A DNA stretch of 64,000 nucleotides from assembly GCA_030435675.1 (NCBI GenBank), contig CM059621.1, positions 17,236,001-17,300,000 of the forward strand. The letters run 5' to 3'. Positions 11,444-22,873 of the stretch are shown piece by piece. The notes under the pieces are model-generated. The model saw nothing but the letters and a program-made list of their open reading frames with translations. It was not told where the DNA came from and searched no databases. This stretch comes from Steinernema hermaphroditum. Its lineage: Eukaryota; Nematoda; Chromadorea; Rhabditida; Steinernematidae. The stretch's first letter is position 1. Every line of letters starts with the position of its first letter. A program made the position numbers and the translations under genes.

Positions 11444-12244
11444 ATGACGAATCCCGGCGAGTCGACGTCCCAAACGGGAGGATCTACCACAGTCACAATT
11501 TTGGAGACGTCCGATGGACCAGTTAGTGAGCCTCGCGGAATACAATAGTTCAACAGCCGATTTTAGCAGCAGTCGCCGCTGGTTTTGCGTCTACGAGGAG
11601 CGCCACAGGAAGAGCGGCCAAGGTTAGGCGCTTTGAACGATTTGTTCACGGAAAATTTCGCTGCACAAGAGTGCAATATGCAAATTTCGGAAATCATTGC
11701 CCAGTTTCTGACTCGTTGGATGTTTAGCTGAGATGTTGCTATTTTTCTCTTTATTTCTGGCCATCGCTGTCAAAGTAACACTTATTCAGAAGCAGGGACG
11801 TTGCAGCAACTGCTCATTATTTGTTGGAAAACAACTTATTGCCTTGTGACTATTAATCACTGAAATGCTGAGCGTTTTTCCAAATCTGTTGGGTTGCTTT
11901 AGTAGCTTCCATCGCCTCTTAATGACTGACTCCGTATCTGACAGTCTATTCCAGCATCCCGTCATGGATTTTGCTTTCAGAGTACGATGGACGGACGACA
12001 CAGTAGATAACGAAGGAATGGGAAAGGCAAAGTCGAAGTGCTGCTGCATCTATAAGAAGCCGAAGAAATGGGACGAATCGTCGTCGGATGATGACTCGGT
12101 AGGCGCATTCCGTACCTTAGATATGTGTATTCGCATACGATTCAGGATTGCGAGACCGGCCGTTGCCGAGGTCACGTGGAGAAGCGCCATCCGCATCACG
12201 ATCACGACGGAGCTGGCCCAAGCGGGGGTGGACAAATGGTATAA
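11444..12244 (+). CDS. PPP1R11: Protein phosphatase 1 inhibitor PPP1R11 (inhibitor-3/Ypi1)
   Basis: Four exons: 11444-11521, 11567-11622, 11981-12098 and 12146-12244, all in phase. The product is about 116 residues, close to the usual 126. It has LVLRLRG, then [40 protein letters not shown] and [14 protein letters not shown], the diagnostic inhibitor-3 blocks. VRW is the KVxW-type RVxF motif that docks PP1c, and the Cys/His region supports inhibition. It acts in nucleus and cytoplasm. An alternative in-frame ATG lies at 11426. The stop is about 50 bp from that of the convergent SET gene, so the 3' UTRs probably overlap. Confidence 0.88.
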
Positions 12245-12295
12245 TTTATGATGATAAGCTTGCGATATACGGTATTCATATTGAATGACGATAAA

Positions 12296-14228
12296 CTACT
12301 TCATTTTGCTAATCCTGGCCGATCTTTTAACGCCCTCTGGTGTTTTTAGCCTGTTCGCTCTGGCTTCATCCAACTTCCTCTTCTTCACCTGCCTGCGCAG
12401 CTCCGCCAGCCGCTTCTTCAACTCTCGTACCTCTTTCTCCAGCCGCTCACACTCCTCGGCCATCTGGTCGTCGCTCAGCTGGAAACGGCGAGGATTGGGT
12501 CGCACGCAGTAGTCGGCGTCGCAGCAGCAGTACTCGATGTGCTCGTTATTGATGTTCATCGCCCACCATTCGAGGCCGTAGTCGATGGTCAGCTCTTCGC
12601 CTTCCGGGATGTCCCGCTTCGCGAAGAAGCCGATGTGCGGGCGTTCGATGTATCGCGCCTCCCGGAAGAAGCGGAAGGGAAGGAGGTTCTCGTTGCACGA
12701 ATGATTGAAGAAGCGCGCCGCGTTGCCGTAGAAGAACGGGTCAATCACGCTATCCTTCTGTTCCTATACGAGCGGACTTCACACCGTAATCCCAGTGGAT
12801 TCCTCCTCACCGACGTCGGATGGTGATAGCTGGTGTACATGAAGCTCTGCACAGCGCGATTCGTGGCGTCCCTCTTCAAGATGACCTCTCCGACGAATTC
12901 GCACACAAACGAGCCCTTCTTGATCTTGTCCAGCGTGCGACAGCCGAAACCGACGTGTTTCCGCCGGAAGATCTCGTAGCGGTAGGGCATCGACTTGCTG
13001 GAGAAGACGTTGCTGCACCTGCCACGACAGCCACACGCGTCGCAGCACTCGAAGAGGACCGACTCGTGGTAGTCGATCTTCTCCTGGCACGGATCGATCT
13101 TTCCACCCTAGGCATTTTTGAGCGTAGTTCTCTTACTTTTAATTACCTTCAGCTTGATGTTACTTTTCAGGCGACAAACGCACGTTTTCGGGTCACAGCT
13201 TCCGCCTTCGCATTTGCAGTAGGACTATAGGACGGGAGAGTTAGGGAGAGCTGATGGTTGAGGTACCCACCACAGTGTTTCGACTCTCCGGAATCTTGTA
13301 GAGATTCTCGGCGGTGTATGTGAACACTTCGGCGCCGTAGTCCATGTCGTCGATGGTGTTGATGACGCGGACAGCGACGTCCGATTGGCCGTCGGCTATG
13401 TTTCTAAACGAAGAAGGGTTACGGGGCAAGAAGTGGTCAAAGAAGGATCGTCAGCTTGATGGAATCCATGGATATACGTGTGTGTTTAGTGCATAGAATT
13501 GTATAGATGGGGAATTTCTAGCTACTTCTAGATGCGCTGGATGAAAATGGCGTAAAATTGATCGCTTATTCATGGATATACATGTCTTTATCGAGTATAC
13601 AGCATAAGCCTTCTATTTACACGCAGATACTGTGGAATCTAACGATTCAGAGGCTCTTGGATCGGAAGAAGACTCGGATCCTGCAGGCTGTTTTTGAAGA
13701 TTTAGAGCTCTAAAACATGCAGAAGTCGATGATTACGATGATTCATTCTGATCTCTCTTCGAATTATCCCGATCCGTTAGCGAAGGCCAAGCTTCTTAGC
13801 CAGGATCTAGGAGAGAATCGTTTCCTAGAGGATAGTGTTTTTTTCAGAGGAACGTCGATGGGAGTTCATGGGGTGTGTTTGTGATCTGCTAACCATCGTA
13901 GAATCATGAAATACACTCACGCGATGAAGTAGGGTAGATTCTGGTCAGGCCCGTCGGCGAACACCTTGCGGCTCTTGCGCACGGTGATGATCTCCAGTTG
14001 CTGCTCTGAAGGCGCCTCCATCGGAAGCACTTCTTCGTCGCTGGTCGTGCTCGGCGTGAGCTGTGAAGAAGCATCGGACGACGAAGAAGAAGAAGAGGAG
14101 GAGGAAAGCGAGGAGGACGAAGAGGAGGAGGAAGAGCTGGACGAGGAGATCGAGGAATCGGAGCTGAGCGAGATGACCGAAGGCGATCGCATTCGGTTGT
14201 CGACGCCGCCGTCCATCATTGTTGACAA
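12296..14228 (-). CDS. SET-domain histone methyltransferase (Suv39-like), copy 2
   Basis: Exon 1 (14228-13917) encodes a long serine run with acidic residues and ends NLPYFIA; it splices over about 510 bp to NIADGQSDVAVRV (exon ending near 13275). Later exons give pre-SET clusters (YCKCEGGSCDPKTCVC; CCDACGCRGRCSNVF). The SET domain has VGFGCRTLDKIKKGSFVCEF, FFNHSCNENL and ELTIDYGLEWW; post-SET is CCCDADYC. The C-terminus is a basic coiled coil rich in E, K and R. All catalytic SET motifs are intact. Copy 1 at 9478 shares domain order, the ...EWW sequence and the basic tail, so the two arose by local duplication. Confidence 0.87.
13406..13916 (-). other. Long first intron of the second SET gene
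   Basis: GTGAGT donor at 13916 and CGTTTAG acceptor near 13406. No gene or repeat is recognised inside. Confidence 0.5.
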
Positions 14229-14620
14229 ACTCTGAAAAGACGCACCCGCGATCGGGGATGTTTGTCCGTCGGCGCGTCGAGTGGAGACGACGCAACGCGG
14301 CCGATTGGGATCGATAAGGGAGATCTAAAGTGCGTGCCCGGAGGGTGCCTCCATAAGCTCGAGGGTCGGGTGCGAATATCGAAGTGTCACCATGTGAAGG
14401 GACCGGAGATTATGGGGAAGCTGCCAACGTTGTCACTTCACTCGAGGAACAGTTAAATGCTCAACTTGAGACTAAGACCTTGTTTAAGAGCGCCGTCAGG
14501 AAACCTCCGAGGAAACCATCAATCAATGGAAAACTGCCCTTCGGAGCTAGAAACCACAGAAACGCATGAAAATTAGGATCTCGAGCAATAACAATAACGT
14601 AACAACTTGAAGAATATAAG
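14229..14620. other. Upstream region of SET gene 2 and 3' flank of the Trm10-like gene
   Basis: No convincing coding or structural element. Short open frames on + have no family features. Confidence 0.4.
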
Positions 14621-16374
14621 TTAAGAACTTTGTTCCATCTGCTGTTTTCGGCGGCGATTCCTCTCTTCTCGCGAGTAGCGATGGACCACCTTCTTCGGAA
14701 TCACTTCCTCCTTCTGCTTGTGTACGGTGTGGCTGATGTCCATCTTCCGTCTGCCCGCATCTTTCATGATCTTTTCGATAAGCTGAAAAGCGTTCAGAAG
14801 TTAAGGTTTCCCAGCTGGCGACACCTACCGCAACGCGCTGCTCCCTCTCGAGTCTCTTCACCTTGGTCGGATTCAAGTCCTCCTTCCGCGTTGGCGCCTT
14901 GTTCTCATCTGGGCTCAGCTTGTAGTCGGGAACGTTGGCGACTATCGCCGACTTCCAATCCTTCTCTTTCGTGTAGACATCTCGAAGAATTGCGGCGACA
15001 TTGCAGTGCGGCAGCACTTTGTTCCCTCTCCTCCACCTGGAATAACGCGTCGTCACTCCAGTGTTCAATCGAAGTTGCATTTACTTGACGTAGAGGTCAA
15101 AAGGCAGCCGATAAGCGGGGAGCTTCTCGACCTGAGCGGCATGCAGCGCCGAGGACCACGGCTTCGAGTCCAGCGTTGAGCACAAGACGAACGCCTTGAA
15201 GCGATCCAGCGGTCCGTCGAGGATCCTATGCGACGTCGAGCTGATGTAGGCGACCTCTTCGGGCTTCACTCCACTGTCCAGCACGTCCCGGATGCCCCTC
15301 GTCGAGATCCTCGGGGCCATCGGATGGGGCCTGAAAGCGTCGTTTTCGTCGCCTTCTTCGTCGTCCGACGACGGCACCACCCCGTCACTGTCCAGCAAAT
15401 TCATGTCTTCCATCTCCGCCAGGGAAAATTCGTCCTTCTTCTGTGGACCGTAGAGGAAGAGCCAGTAGCGTTTCATGAGGCGGACGGCCGCCGGGTCGGC
15501 GATCAGATTCGCGATGGTGACGCGGAAGGGTCGCCGGTGGAACCAGTTGCGGTCGTGGAGGGACTGGATCTGACGCACGTAGGAGGAGAGCAGTTTGTCG
15601 GAGAGGTTGGGGAAGAACTGACAGTCGATGATCAGCTGCGGCATCTTCTCGTCGGCGGCTTCCTGTGCCAGCAGTCGGCTGCCGTACATCGAATCTATCT
15701 GCTCTGAATAAGACCACTCGTCACAGCGCTATTCCACGGGAGCGTTACTTCTGAATTCGGCGCCTCTTATGTCTAGCAGCTGGTGGAACCGGCGCGCGTA
15801 GACCATCTCGCCTCGGTCGTGGGCGATCTGCTGACGTTCGGAGATCTGGAAACGCGCCGTTAGAGCGTACTGTCGCTGAGAACTGACCTTCTTCTTCTGC
15901 TCCGCCGACTCTTGCATCTCCTGCGTCCGCTGCTTCTCGTTGATTTCCTCGAAGTGCAACGTGTACAAGAAGTCTTCGCGTTCCTGCACGTCCTTCAGTC
16001 CGAAATATCGCTGCCATTGCGACACCGTCATCTTCCGTGGCACCGTCGGCGACAGTTTGTAGATCAACTAAACACAGACGCATACACAGAGTCCACAGGA
16101 CGTCTAGACTCACTGTCAGCTCCGAGATCAGCTGCGCGAGTTTGTCCTGCTGCACGGGATGTTTCAGCTTGTCCACAAATTCTTTCGGCGGCAAAACATC
16201 GACCGGCACTTCCACGTTCAGTTTGTCGCCAAAAACGTCGAATGTCGCCTTGTTGCCGCCGCTGAATCCTTCGTCCCTCGTCGGTGGGGGCATTCCGACG
16301 CCATAGCATCGCCGCCTCGAGCATGTCGGCAGCTCTTGGCAGAAAAGTCGGAAAACACGACTTCGCAGAATCAT
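14621..16374 (-). CDS. Mitochondrial RNase P protein 1 / Trm10-type tRNA methyltransferase
   Basis: Six exons: 16374-16114, 16067-15888, 15845-15749, 15703-15085, 15036-14829 and 14782-14621. The first residues (MILRSRVFRLFCQELPTCSR) are Arg-rich and non-acidic, as expected for a mitochondrial presequence. The core fits the SPOUT Trm10 fold: LIIDCQFFPNLSDKLLSSYV near its start and VAYISSTSHRILDGPLD ... KLPAYRLPFDLYVKWRRGNK at the SAM-binding knot. The C-terminus is basic. The family methylates purine 9 of tRNA; the mitochondrial member (TRMT10C/MRPP1) is also a subunit of protein-only RNase P. The presequence and the long N-terminal region favour the mitochondrial type. Confidence 0.78.
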
Positions 16375-16753
16375 CGGAATAAGGAAATCTGCAAATGGTC
16401 TGAACGGCAGATATTTACGGAACTTCGAGATGGAGACAAGCAAATATGCAGAGAAAAGAGCACATTTGGTTCGAATCGTACGGATTCCTAGGAGATAGCA
16501 GAATCTCAGTGGTCCCCACAAAATAGACATTCACGAGTGGGTACTAAGGTGCAATTCCAAGAAGTTGGCTACAGGAATTTATTCCCAGCCGCACTGACAA
16601 TGAGTCGAACGTCCAATACAACGACGATTATTGACTGCGGGCGATCACCATGAGGTCCACTTTGCGAAATGCTGCACAATGAAGTACAAATATACCACGA
16701 CAAAACAGATTCCGAGACCACATGAGTCTACATTGCTCAATATACCCTGAAAG
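16375..16753. other. Intergenic region between Trm10-like gene and H4 3' flank
   Basis: The part near 16680-16750 is the H4 3' flank, homologous to the flank behind H2B (18278 onward). No other gene seen. Confidence 0.45.
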
Positions 16754-16770
16754 CTATCTCGTAGAGACAG
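16754..16770 (-). promoter_or_regulatory. Second conserved hairpin behind histone H4
   Basis: On the minus strand CTGTCTC-TAC-GAGATAG can fold into a 7-bp stem with one G-U pair. It lies 22 bases past the canonical histone stem-loop, and the same position behind H2B carries CCATCTC-TCT-GAGATGG. Confidence 0.55.
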
Positions 16771-16791
16771 GAAGTTTTATGTGCAAAATGT

Positions 16792-16807
16792 GGCCCTAAA
16801 GAGGGCC
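16792..16807 (-). terminator. Histone mRNA 3' stem-loop (H4)
   Basis: Reads GGCCCTCTTTAGGGCC on the minus strand, flanked by AAC and ACA: the replication-dependent histone stem-loop bound by SLBP. Confidence 0.9.
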
Positions 16808-16835
16808 GTTGGGGGTGTTGCAAGAGGCGAGCGGA

Positions 16836-17747
<912 letters not shown>

Positions 17748-18199
17748 ATGGCCCGCACCAAGAAAACTGTGGAACCGAAGGCCGAGAGAGGAGCTGACAC
17801 GAAGTCTGCGAAGAAGTCCGAGAAGAAAGCCGACGGCAAGAAGCGCAAGACGAAGCACAGCACTGTCAAGTCCCACGGCATCTACATCCACCGCGTGCTC
17901 AAGCAGGTGCGCTCTGGCTGTTTCCACTACGATTTAATCAACGATCTGTTTAGGTACACCCAAACCTGCGCATTTCAAACACGGCTATGAGCATCATCGG
18001 CTCCCTCGTCGACGACATGTTCGAGCGCTTCGCCCGTGAAGCCTCCGTCCTGGCCAAGTACGCGCGCCGTCAGACGATCGCCAGTCGTGAAGTCCAGTCA
18101 GCAGCCCGCCTTGTCCTCCCCGGTGAACTCGCCAAACACGCCGTTTCCGAAGGCCAGAAGGCAATGGTTCGCTTCGCCGGAAAGTCTACCGACGAATAA
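17748..18199 (+). CDS. Divergent histone H2B with one intron
   Basis: Exons 17748-17906 and 17954-18199, joined by a 47-bp intron at KQ|VHPN. The histone fold is recognisable: [52 protein letters not shown] and LAKHAVSEG. It departs from canonical H2B at many usually fixed sites, with an Ala/Arg-rich segment around [11 protein letters not shown] and a C-terminus RFAGKSTDE. The N-terminal tail opens MARTKK, which looks like the start of histone H3, then becomes Lys/Ser-rich. Replication-dependent histones rarely have introns, yet a canonical stem-loop follows, and AATAAA lies just beyond. Likely a variant, perhaps tissue- or germline-specific (inference). Confidence 0.9.
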
Positions 18200-18222
18200 G
18201 CGACGCACTCAACGCCCCCAAC

Positions 18223-18238
18223 GGCCCTCTTTAGGGCC
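18223..18238 (+). terminator. Histone mRNA 3' stem-loop (H2B)
   Basis: GGCCCTCTTTAGGGCC, identical to the H4 stem-loop, 24 bases after the stop. AATAAA follows at 18250-18255, so either processing route is possible. Confidence 0.9.
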
Positions 18239-18260
18239 ACAATTTTTTAAATAAAACTTC

Positions 18261-18277
18261 CCATCTCTCTGAGATGG
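18261..18277 (+). promoter_or_regulatory. Second conserved hairpin behind histone H2B
   Basis: CCATCTC-TCT-GAGATGG, a perfect 7-bp stem, followed by a TTTTCAGGGTATA-type block shared with the H4 flank. Confidence 0.6.
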
Positions 18278-18680
18278 TTTTCAGGGTATAGTGAACAATG
18301 TAGACTCATGTGGTCTATGTAATGGATTTGAAATTAATAAACTTACATACCTTAACGTGTACAATGCATCTGGGGGGACACACATGTGTTAAATGTTGAT
18401 CGTTGAATAGAGGGAGATTCATGTGAATGGCTGGTCGTAACTCTCGCTATGCTCTTGTGAACAGCCGCCAAATGATCCAGGATACCCTAACCCGGTTTGA
18501 CTCTCGCTCGCTCGCTCCCAACGCTACGCGCGCCAGGTCGGCGTTCAGAAGCGCCCCGTCCTTGCAGCGGCTCAAGGGTCCGATGGACGTCTTCTGGCAT
18601 TGCGTTGCAATTTTTGCCGTGGTCGGGTTAGGGAATCGAAACCAATCTTTCGGATCAACTAATACAAATTCTACCTTCAG
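18278..18680. other. H2B 3' flank and region before the chimeric exon
   Basis: Up to about 18335 it matches the H4 flank. The remainder has an open + frame from 18427 without recognisable features. Confidence 0.35.
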
Positions 18681-19166
<486 letters not shown>

Positions 19167-19924
19167 TACGCTCGCCTCCTGCAACACCCCCTTGTGCAGA
19201 TAAAAGGATGTTTGTGATTTGTCGTTAGGATTTCTAGTCGGCTTTCTGCCAGCGGATCAGACACTTTGTGAGGTTTGTCGTGATGTTGGTCACCCGAGTT
19301 CGGCGGTCGGGCATGTGTGGTTACTCCAGAATCATTCGACTCATCGGCCGATTCAATCGGCGATTCCGACGAGTTGAGAGTCGGTGGTCCCGTATATCAG
19401 TGCTGTCGGATTTCGGATCGGATTTTTCGGATTTCGGAATCGGGTTATCCGAGTTCCAATCCGATCCGACAGTACTGCCGTATATCCCATGCGGTCACTA
19501 CCGTTTGTTTGCGTCGGTGCGAAGGAGCCAAACGAACAGAGAAGCGATTAAGCGACACTTGTATGCAACTTCGATAACTCCGTCTGTAGTCAACCGTTTC
19601 TCCGCCCCAACGTGAAGACAGCACAGACGAGCATAGAAAATGCTGAAAAGGACGTTTGCACTGCCAAATAGGTTCTCTGTTATGATCGATCCTCGATTCA
19701 TTTGAATCGCCGATTGAATCGAGGGATTTCGTTTGATTCGATTGGCGATTCGGGTTTTCGGCTGGGGTATCGAAAGTTTCAGGTGCTTCGGACTTCAGTT
19801 TTTAAGCCAGGTGTACAATCAGACTTGCTTTAGGCTTACGCCTATAGATTTTAAGCGAGCCCTGTAGGATTACATGACAGGACCGCCGCAAAAAAAAGCG
19901 TTTCAAGAATGACCCGTAGTGCGC
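19167..19924. other. Repeat-rich intergenic region
   Basis: It contains two copies of a CGATTCAATCGGCGATTC-type repeat (about 19325-19385 and 19680-19760), also found at 28316-28372. No gene seen. Confidence 0.5.
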
Positions 19925-19984
19925 TTCATTTGTCAGAAGCTGGACGAGGTGTTCGAAGAACGGGACCGGAACGCGCTCCATTCA
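19925..19984 (-). pseudogene. N-terminal fragment of the orphan EHVP family (copy F)
   Basis: From the ATG at 19984 the minus strand reads MERVPVPFFEHLVQLLTNEA, matching the first 20 residues of the intact copies at 20519 and 29672, and then loses homology. Confidence 0.7.
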
Positions 19985-20040
19985 CTGCAATATAAAGGCC
20001 TGTAGACGATCTGAGATCTGAGGATTGTGAATGCGTTATG

Positions 20041-20171
20041 CGACGCTTCACACACGTGCCGCACCCAAATAAATGAACCTTTGATCACGCAATAGTTGCA
20101 TTATAGATCACTTCAGTTATTGTGTGATCGAAGGTTCATTTATTTGGGTGCGGCACGAGTGTGAAGCGTCG
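20041..20171. repeat. Long palindrome, 54-bp arms
   Basis: Arm 20041-20094 and arm 20118-20171 are inverted copies differing at three positions, with a 23-base spacer. The sequence is the promoter-proximal segment found upstream of each orphan-family copy, here duplicated head to head. Confidence 0.85.
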
Positions 20172-20197
20172 TACGACGCGAGGTGAAGTCCGTCCAT

Positions 20198-20382
20198 GGA
20201 TCTCGCTCGAAGTCCACAACAAGATAAAATTGATCCGTTAGGTACAAACTTATGTCCCTAGATTTCTCATAGAAGGCTCTTGCTATGCGGCCTAGAGTCG
20301 ATGAAAACTGACTAAGCTGGTCATTTTCATTTGTAAGAAGCTGGACGAGGTGTTCGTAGAAAAGGAGGGGAACGTGCTCCAT
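20198..20382 (-). pseudogene. Truncated orphan EHVP-family copy A
   Basis: From ATG 20382 the minus strand encodes about 62 residues homologous to the intact copies (MEHVPLLFYEHLVQLL to ERDPWTDF), then breaks into the palindrome at 20171. It faces away from the intact copy B. Confidence 0.8.
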
Positions 20383-20518
20383 GCAGGCCTGCAGATGATC
20401 TGAGTTCCGCGAACTGAGTGAATGCGTCGCTTCACACCCGTGTCACATCTGAATAAATGAACACTCGATCACACAATAGCTGCATTGTAGATCAATTCAG
20501 TTATTGTGCGATCGATCA
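20383..20518. promoter_or_regulatory. Divergent promoter between orphan copies A and B
   Basis: 136 bp. It contains GATCTGAG, AATAAATGAAC and a dyad CGATCACACAATA ... TTATTGTGCGATCG ending 5 bases before the ATG of copy B. The same arrangement occurs before copies C and E. Confidence 0.55.
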
Positions 20519-21511
20519 ATGGAGCACGTCCCGCTCCCCTTCTACGAACACCTCGTCCAGCTTCTTCCAGATGAAAAGGACCAGCTTAGTCAATTTCCAT
20601 CGACTCTAGGCCGCGTAGCAAGAGCCTTCCATGAGAAATGTATCGACATAAATGTGTACATAACGGATCAGTTCCATCTTTTTGTGAACTTCGAGCGTTA
20701 TCCATGGACGGACTTTGACTCGTTCATGAAGATGCCAAAGACCATTTTCCGCTTCCGCATAGCGACATTTTGTGCACGTCCTATTAATAACGTCGTTGAA
20801 ATCTCCCCAGAACAAGCCAAGGAACTAATGAACCTCTCTCTAAAGGCTTGTGACCGTCAAATATACATCTTCGACGGACACTTTCCTGTGGTGGAACTCC
20901 AAGCTCGGATAGCGAACTTTGAAACGTTCAGGCCTCTGTTTCTTCTCTACCACAAGCTCTATTTCAGTGTTTGGCGACGTGATCAGGAAATATTCAGTTT
21001 CATTTCCGAGTTCATGCGAAGTACAACTGCAGTTGAAATTCGCGGAAAAGGAAGACATGGTTGGCCTCCTGGATGCGTAATGTCCGCATTACATTTTCTG
21101 CGCAGTCCTAACGCCAGAGTACTGTGGCATCTGGAGGCGTTCGAAATGCCGCCCACAACTTCTAGTCGCATCATAGAAGCGTGGAAGGGTCTCGAGAAAA
21201 GCGATGTGCCCAGTGGAGCAGCTTTTGATCTGGTAATCGGCAACCCTCGGGAGCTTTTCCGCCAACACGGCTTTCGTAGCATCAGTCGCCGATTTATTCG
21301 TGACTCCTATGGTTGGCTGGAGTCAAGGCTACAGCAACTCGAAAGAGAAGGAGCGGACTATAGTCGCGCGACGCATTATAGCCGAGGCGGACTCGGAACG
21401 CTCCAACATCCAAAGTTCGAAGAACACCGCCTGGTCGTCTGTCTTCACCCCGATTCAAAGACGAAATGTAAAAACAGACCATGGTGGCTCTATGTTCTGT
21501 TCTTCGTTTAA
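20519..21511 (+). CDS. Orphan intronless protein, EHVP family, intact copy B
   Basis: An uninterrupted 330-codon frame from ATG 20519 with no introns, unlike nearly all other genes here. I do not recognise a domain. Conserved landmarks across copies are MEHVPLPFYEHLVQLLPDEK, ERYPWTDFDSFM, VEISPEQAKELMNLSLKACD, FRSISRRFIRDSYGWLE and YSRGGLGTLQHPKFEEHRLV. There is no signal peptide or membrane segment. The layout (short N-terminal block beginning M..VP.. followed by a long variable region) recalls expanded F-box-associated-like families of nematodes, but no F-box could be verified. The copy extends 10 residues beyond copy D at the C-terminus. Confidence 0.75.
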   Translation: MEHVPLPFYEHLVQLLPDEKDQLSQFPSTLGRVARAFHEKCIDINVYITDQFHLFVNFERYPWTDFDSFMKMPKTIFRFRIATFCARPINNVVEISPEQAKELMNLSLKACDRQIYIFDGHFPVVELQARIANFETFRPLFLLYHKLYFSVWRRDQEIFSFISEFMRSTTAVEIRGKGRHGWPPGCVMSALHFLRSPNARVLWHLEAFEMPPTTSSRIIEAWKGLEKSDVPSGAAFDLVIGNPRELFRQHGFRSISRRFIRDSYGWLESRLQQLEREGADYSRATHYSRGGLGTLQHPKFEEHRLVVCLHPDSKTKCKNRPWWLYVLFFV

Positions 21512-21790
21512 TGCCTGCCTTCGCAAAATGTCATTGACTGAACAATGTAGCGTCTGCACTGGATCACGCCACGGCTGCCCTCCATTGCATCCCTTGTCCA
21601 TGGCAAACCACCACTGTCTACCGTCTGCGATTGTTTTTGTGGACGTTATTCATTTACTCTTGACTCAATGGCATTGAGTGCAAGACCATGCAAGATATCT
21701 CATAATGCACAACAAAGAACCATAGATCACCGTAGTCTCTGCTTCTCTTCTTTATTTAGGGGGGTTGGTACTGTAATTATGAACATAAAC
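21512..21790. repeat. 3' flank duplicated behind orphan copies B and D
   Basis: The sequence from 21512 to about 21790 is repeated in inverted orientation at about 28405-28682 with few differences, including a TTTATTTAGGGGGGTTGGTA block. The B and D loci are therefore an inverted segmental duplication, and similarity stops at the retroelement boundary near 21790. Confidence 0.8.
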
Positions 21791-21794
21791 CCGG

Positions 21795-22868
21795 TCAGTA
21801 TTCCTCAGTCAGCTCAATTAGCGCTCTTTTGTCGCCCTCGTCGCATTGGGATTTAGAAAAATCGATCCTGAACGCAGGGTCAGCTTTTAGGTCTGGGTAT
21901 TCAGGCGGGTCGCTACAGGTTATTTCCATTGACCTTCCGTTTCTGGTTTTGAGGAGTGACGCGCTGGCGAGAACCATGCCTTTGTAAATGGCTCGCGGTT
22001 CATCAGTGGGGTTGGAAATTATAATGTCAAGGAGCCCTTGATTGGGTTCAGTCACACATGGCTGAATGATGACGTCATTTCGTGCCAGAGCAGGTGTGCT
22101 TTCGGCAATAAAGAACGCGCGGCCTTCTCTGCACACTCTGGGGGGCATTATGCAGGATACTTTTGTCTCGTGCCCGGGGAGAAGTACCATGTCCAGAAGC
22201 ATCGGCATATTTATTCCATTTACTTTGCCTACCACCTGGCAACAAAACCCTTTGGCTAAGGACATGACTTTTTCCGTTGGCGCAATTTCTAGTGCCGGTG
22301 GAAAGCTCTGATATTCCGGGGCTTGAGAGTGGGGCAGGTCCTGGAGGAACGCTGTGGTTGGAGAGGTGACTTTTGCGAAAGGTGGGTTCTCAAGTAGCGA
22401 GGTGGGTACTATATCCTGGTTAGGGATAATTGGGGCACGAAAGGGTCCAAAGATTTTGCTCTGAAAGATTTGCATCCTCAAACTTAGGTACCAAATGACT
22501 GGGGGAAGAACTATTTTAAGGGTCTGAAGCGCCACAATTATCGTGACCCAGACTGTCCACCAACTCAGAGGACCGATGAGTGTGGATAACCATGTTTCGC
22601 GGATTTTTGTGAAAGAGTTGTCCGAATTTGCGCCATGGTGGATTTGTCCTAGGCTTCGCTCCTTCACAATTTGTAAAGAGGTTTGTGCTTGCACTATAGC
22701 GCCTATGTGTTGCGCGGGAAAGAGTTCCGAAACATTGGTAATTACCAAATTGTGAAAGGCTAGCGCATGCATTCTTGGCACTAACAGTGTGTTGTCACCC
22801 AAAGATAATTGTTGGATCGGGTCGTTGACTATTGTTGTCTTTCCTGAATTTTTATCGACCTTGAACAA
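21795..22868 (-). pseudogene. Envelope C-terminal part plus protease/RT linker of the retroelement
   Basis: A 357-codon open stretch. Its first third has one strong hydrophobic segment (about residues 98-130, WWTVWVTIIVALQTLKIVL) as expected for an envelope transmembrane anchor. Then comes GKVNGINMPMLLD, like the start of a retropepsin, but the D-T/S-G active site is missing and the sequence jumps to LLPGHETKVSC. The following block (FIAESTP ... IIISNPTDEPRAIYKGM) matches the linker normally found between protease and reverse transcriptase in Ty3/gypsy-type elements. Coding ends ELTEEY at the truncation. The start is artificial: it is where the inserted SINE-like element begins. Confidence 0.65.
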
Positions 22869-22873
22869 TTGAG

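Noticed and set aside
18427..18680. Open frame starting MAGRNSRYALVNSRQM
   Set aside because: No homology recognised and it runs through what looks like intergenic sequence into the chimeric H4 exon in another frame.
20890..21511. Idea that the orphan family is a transposase
   Set aside because: No DDE/D-type acidic triad, zinc finger or terminal inverted repeat pair bounding single copies could be found.
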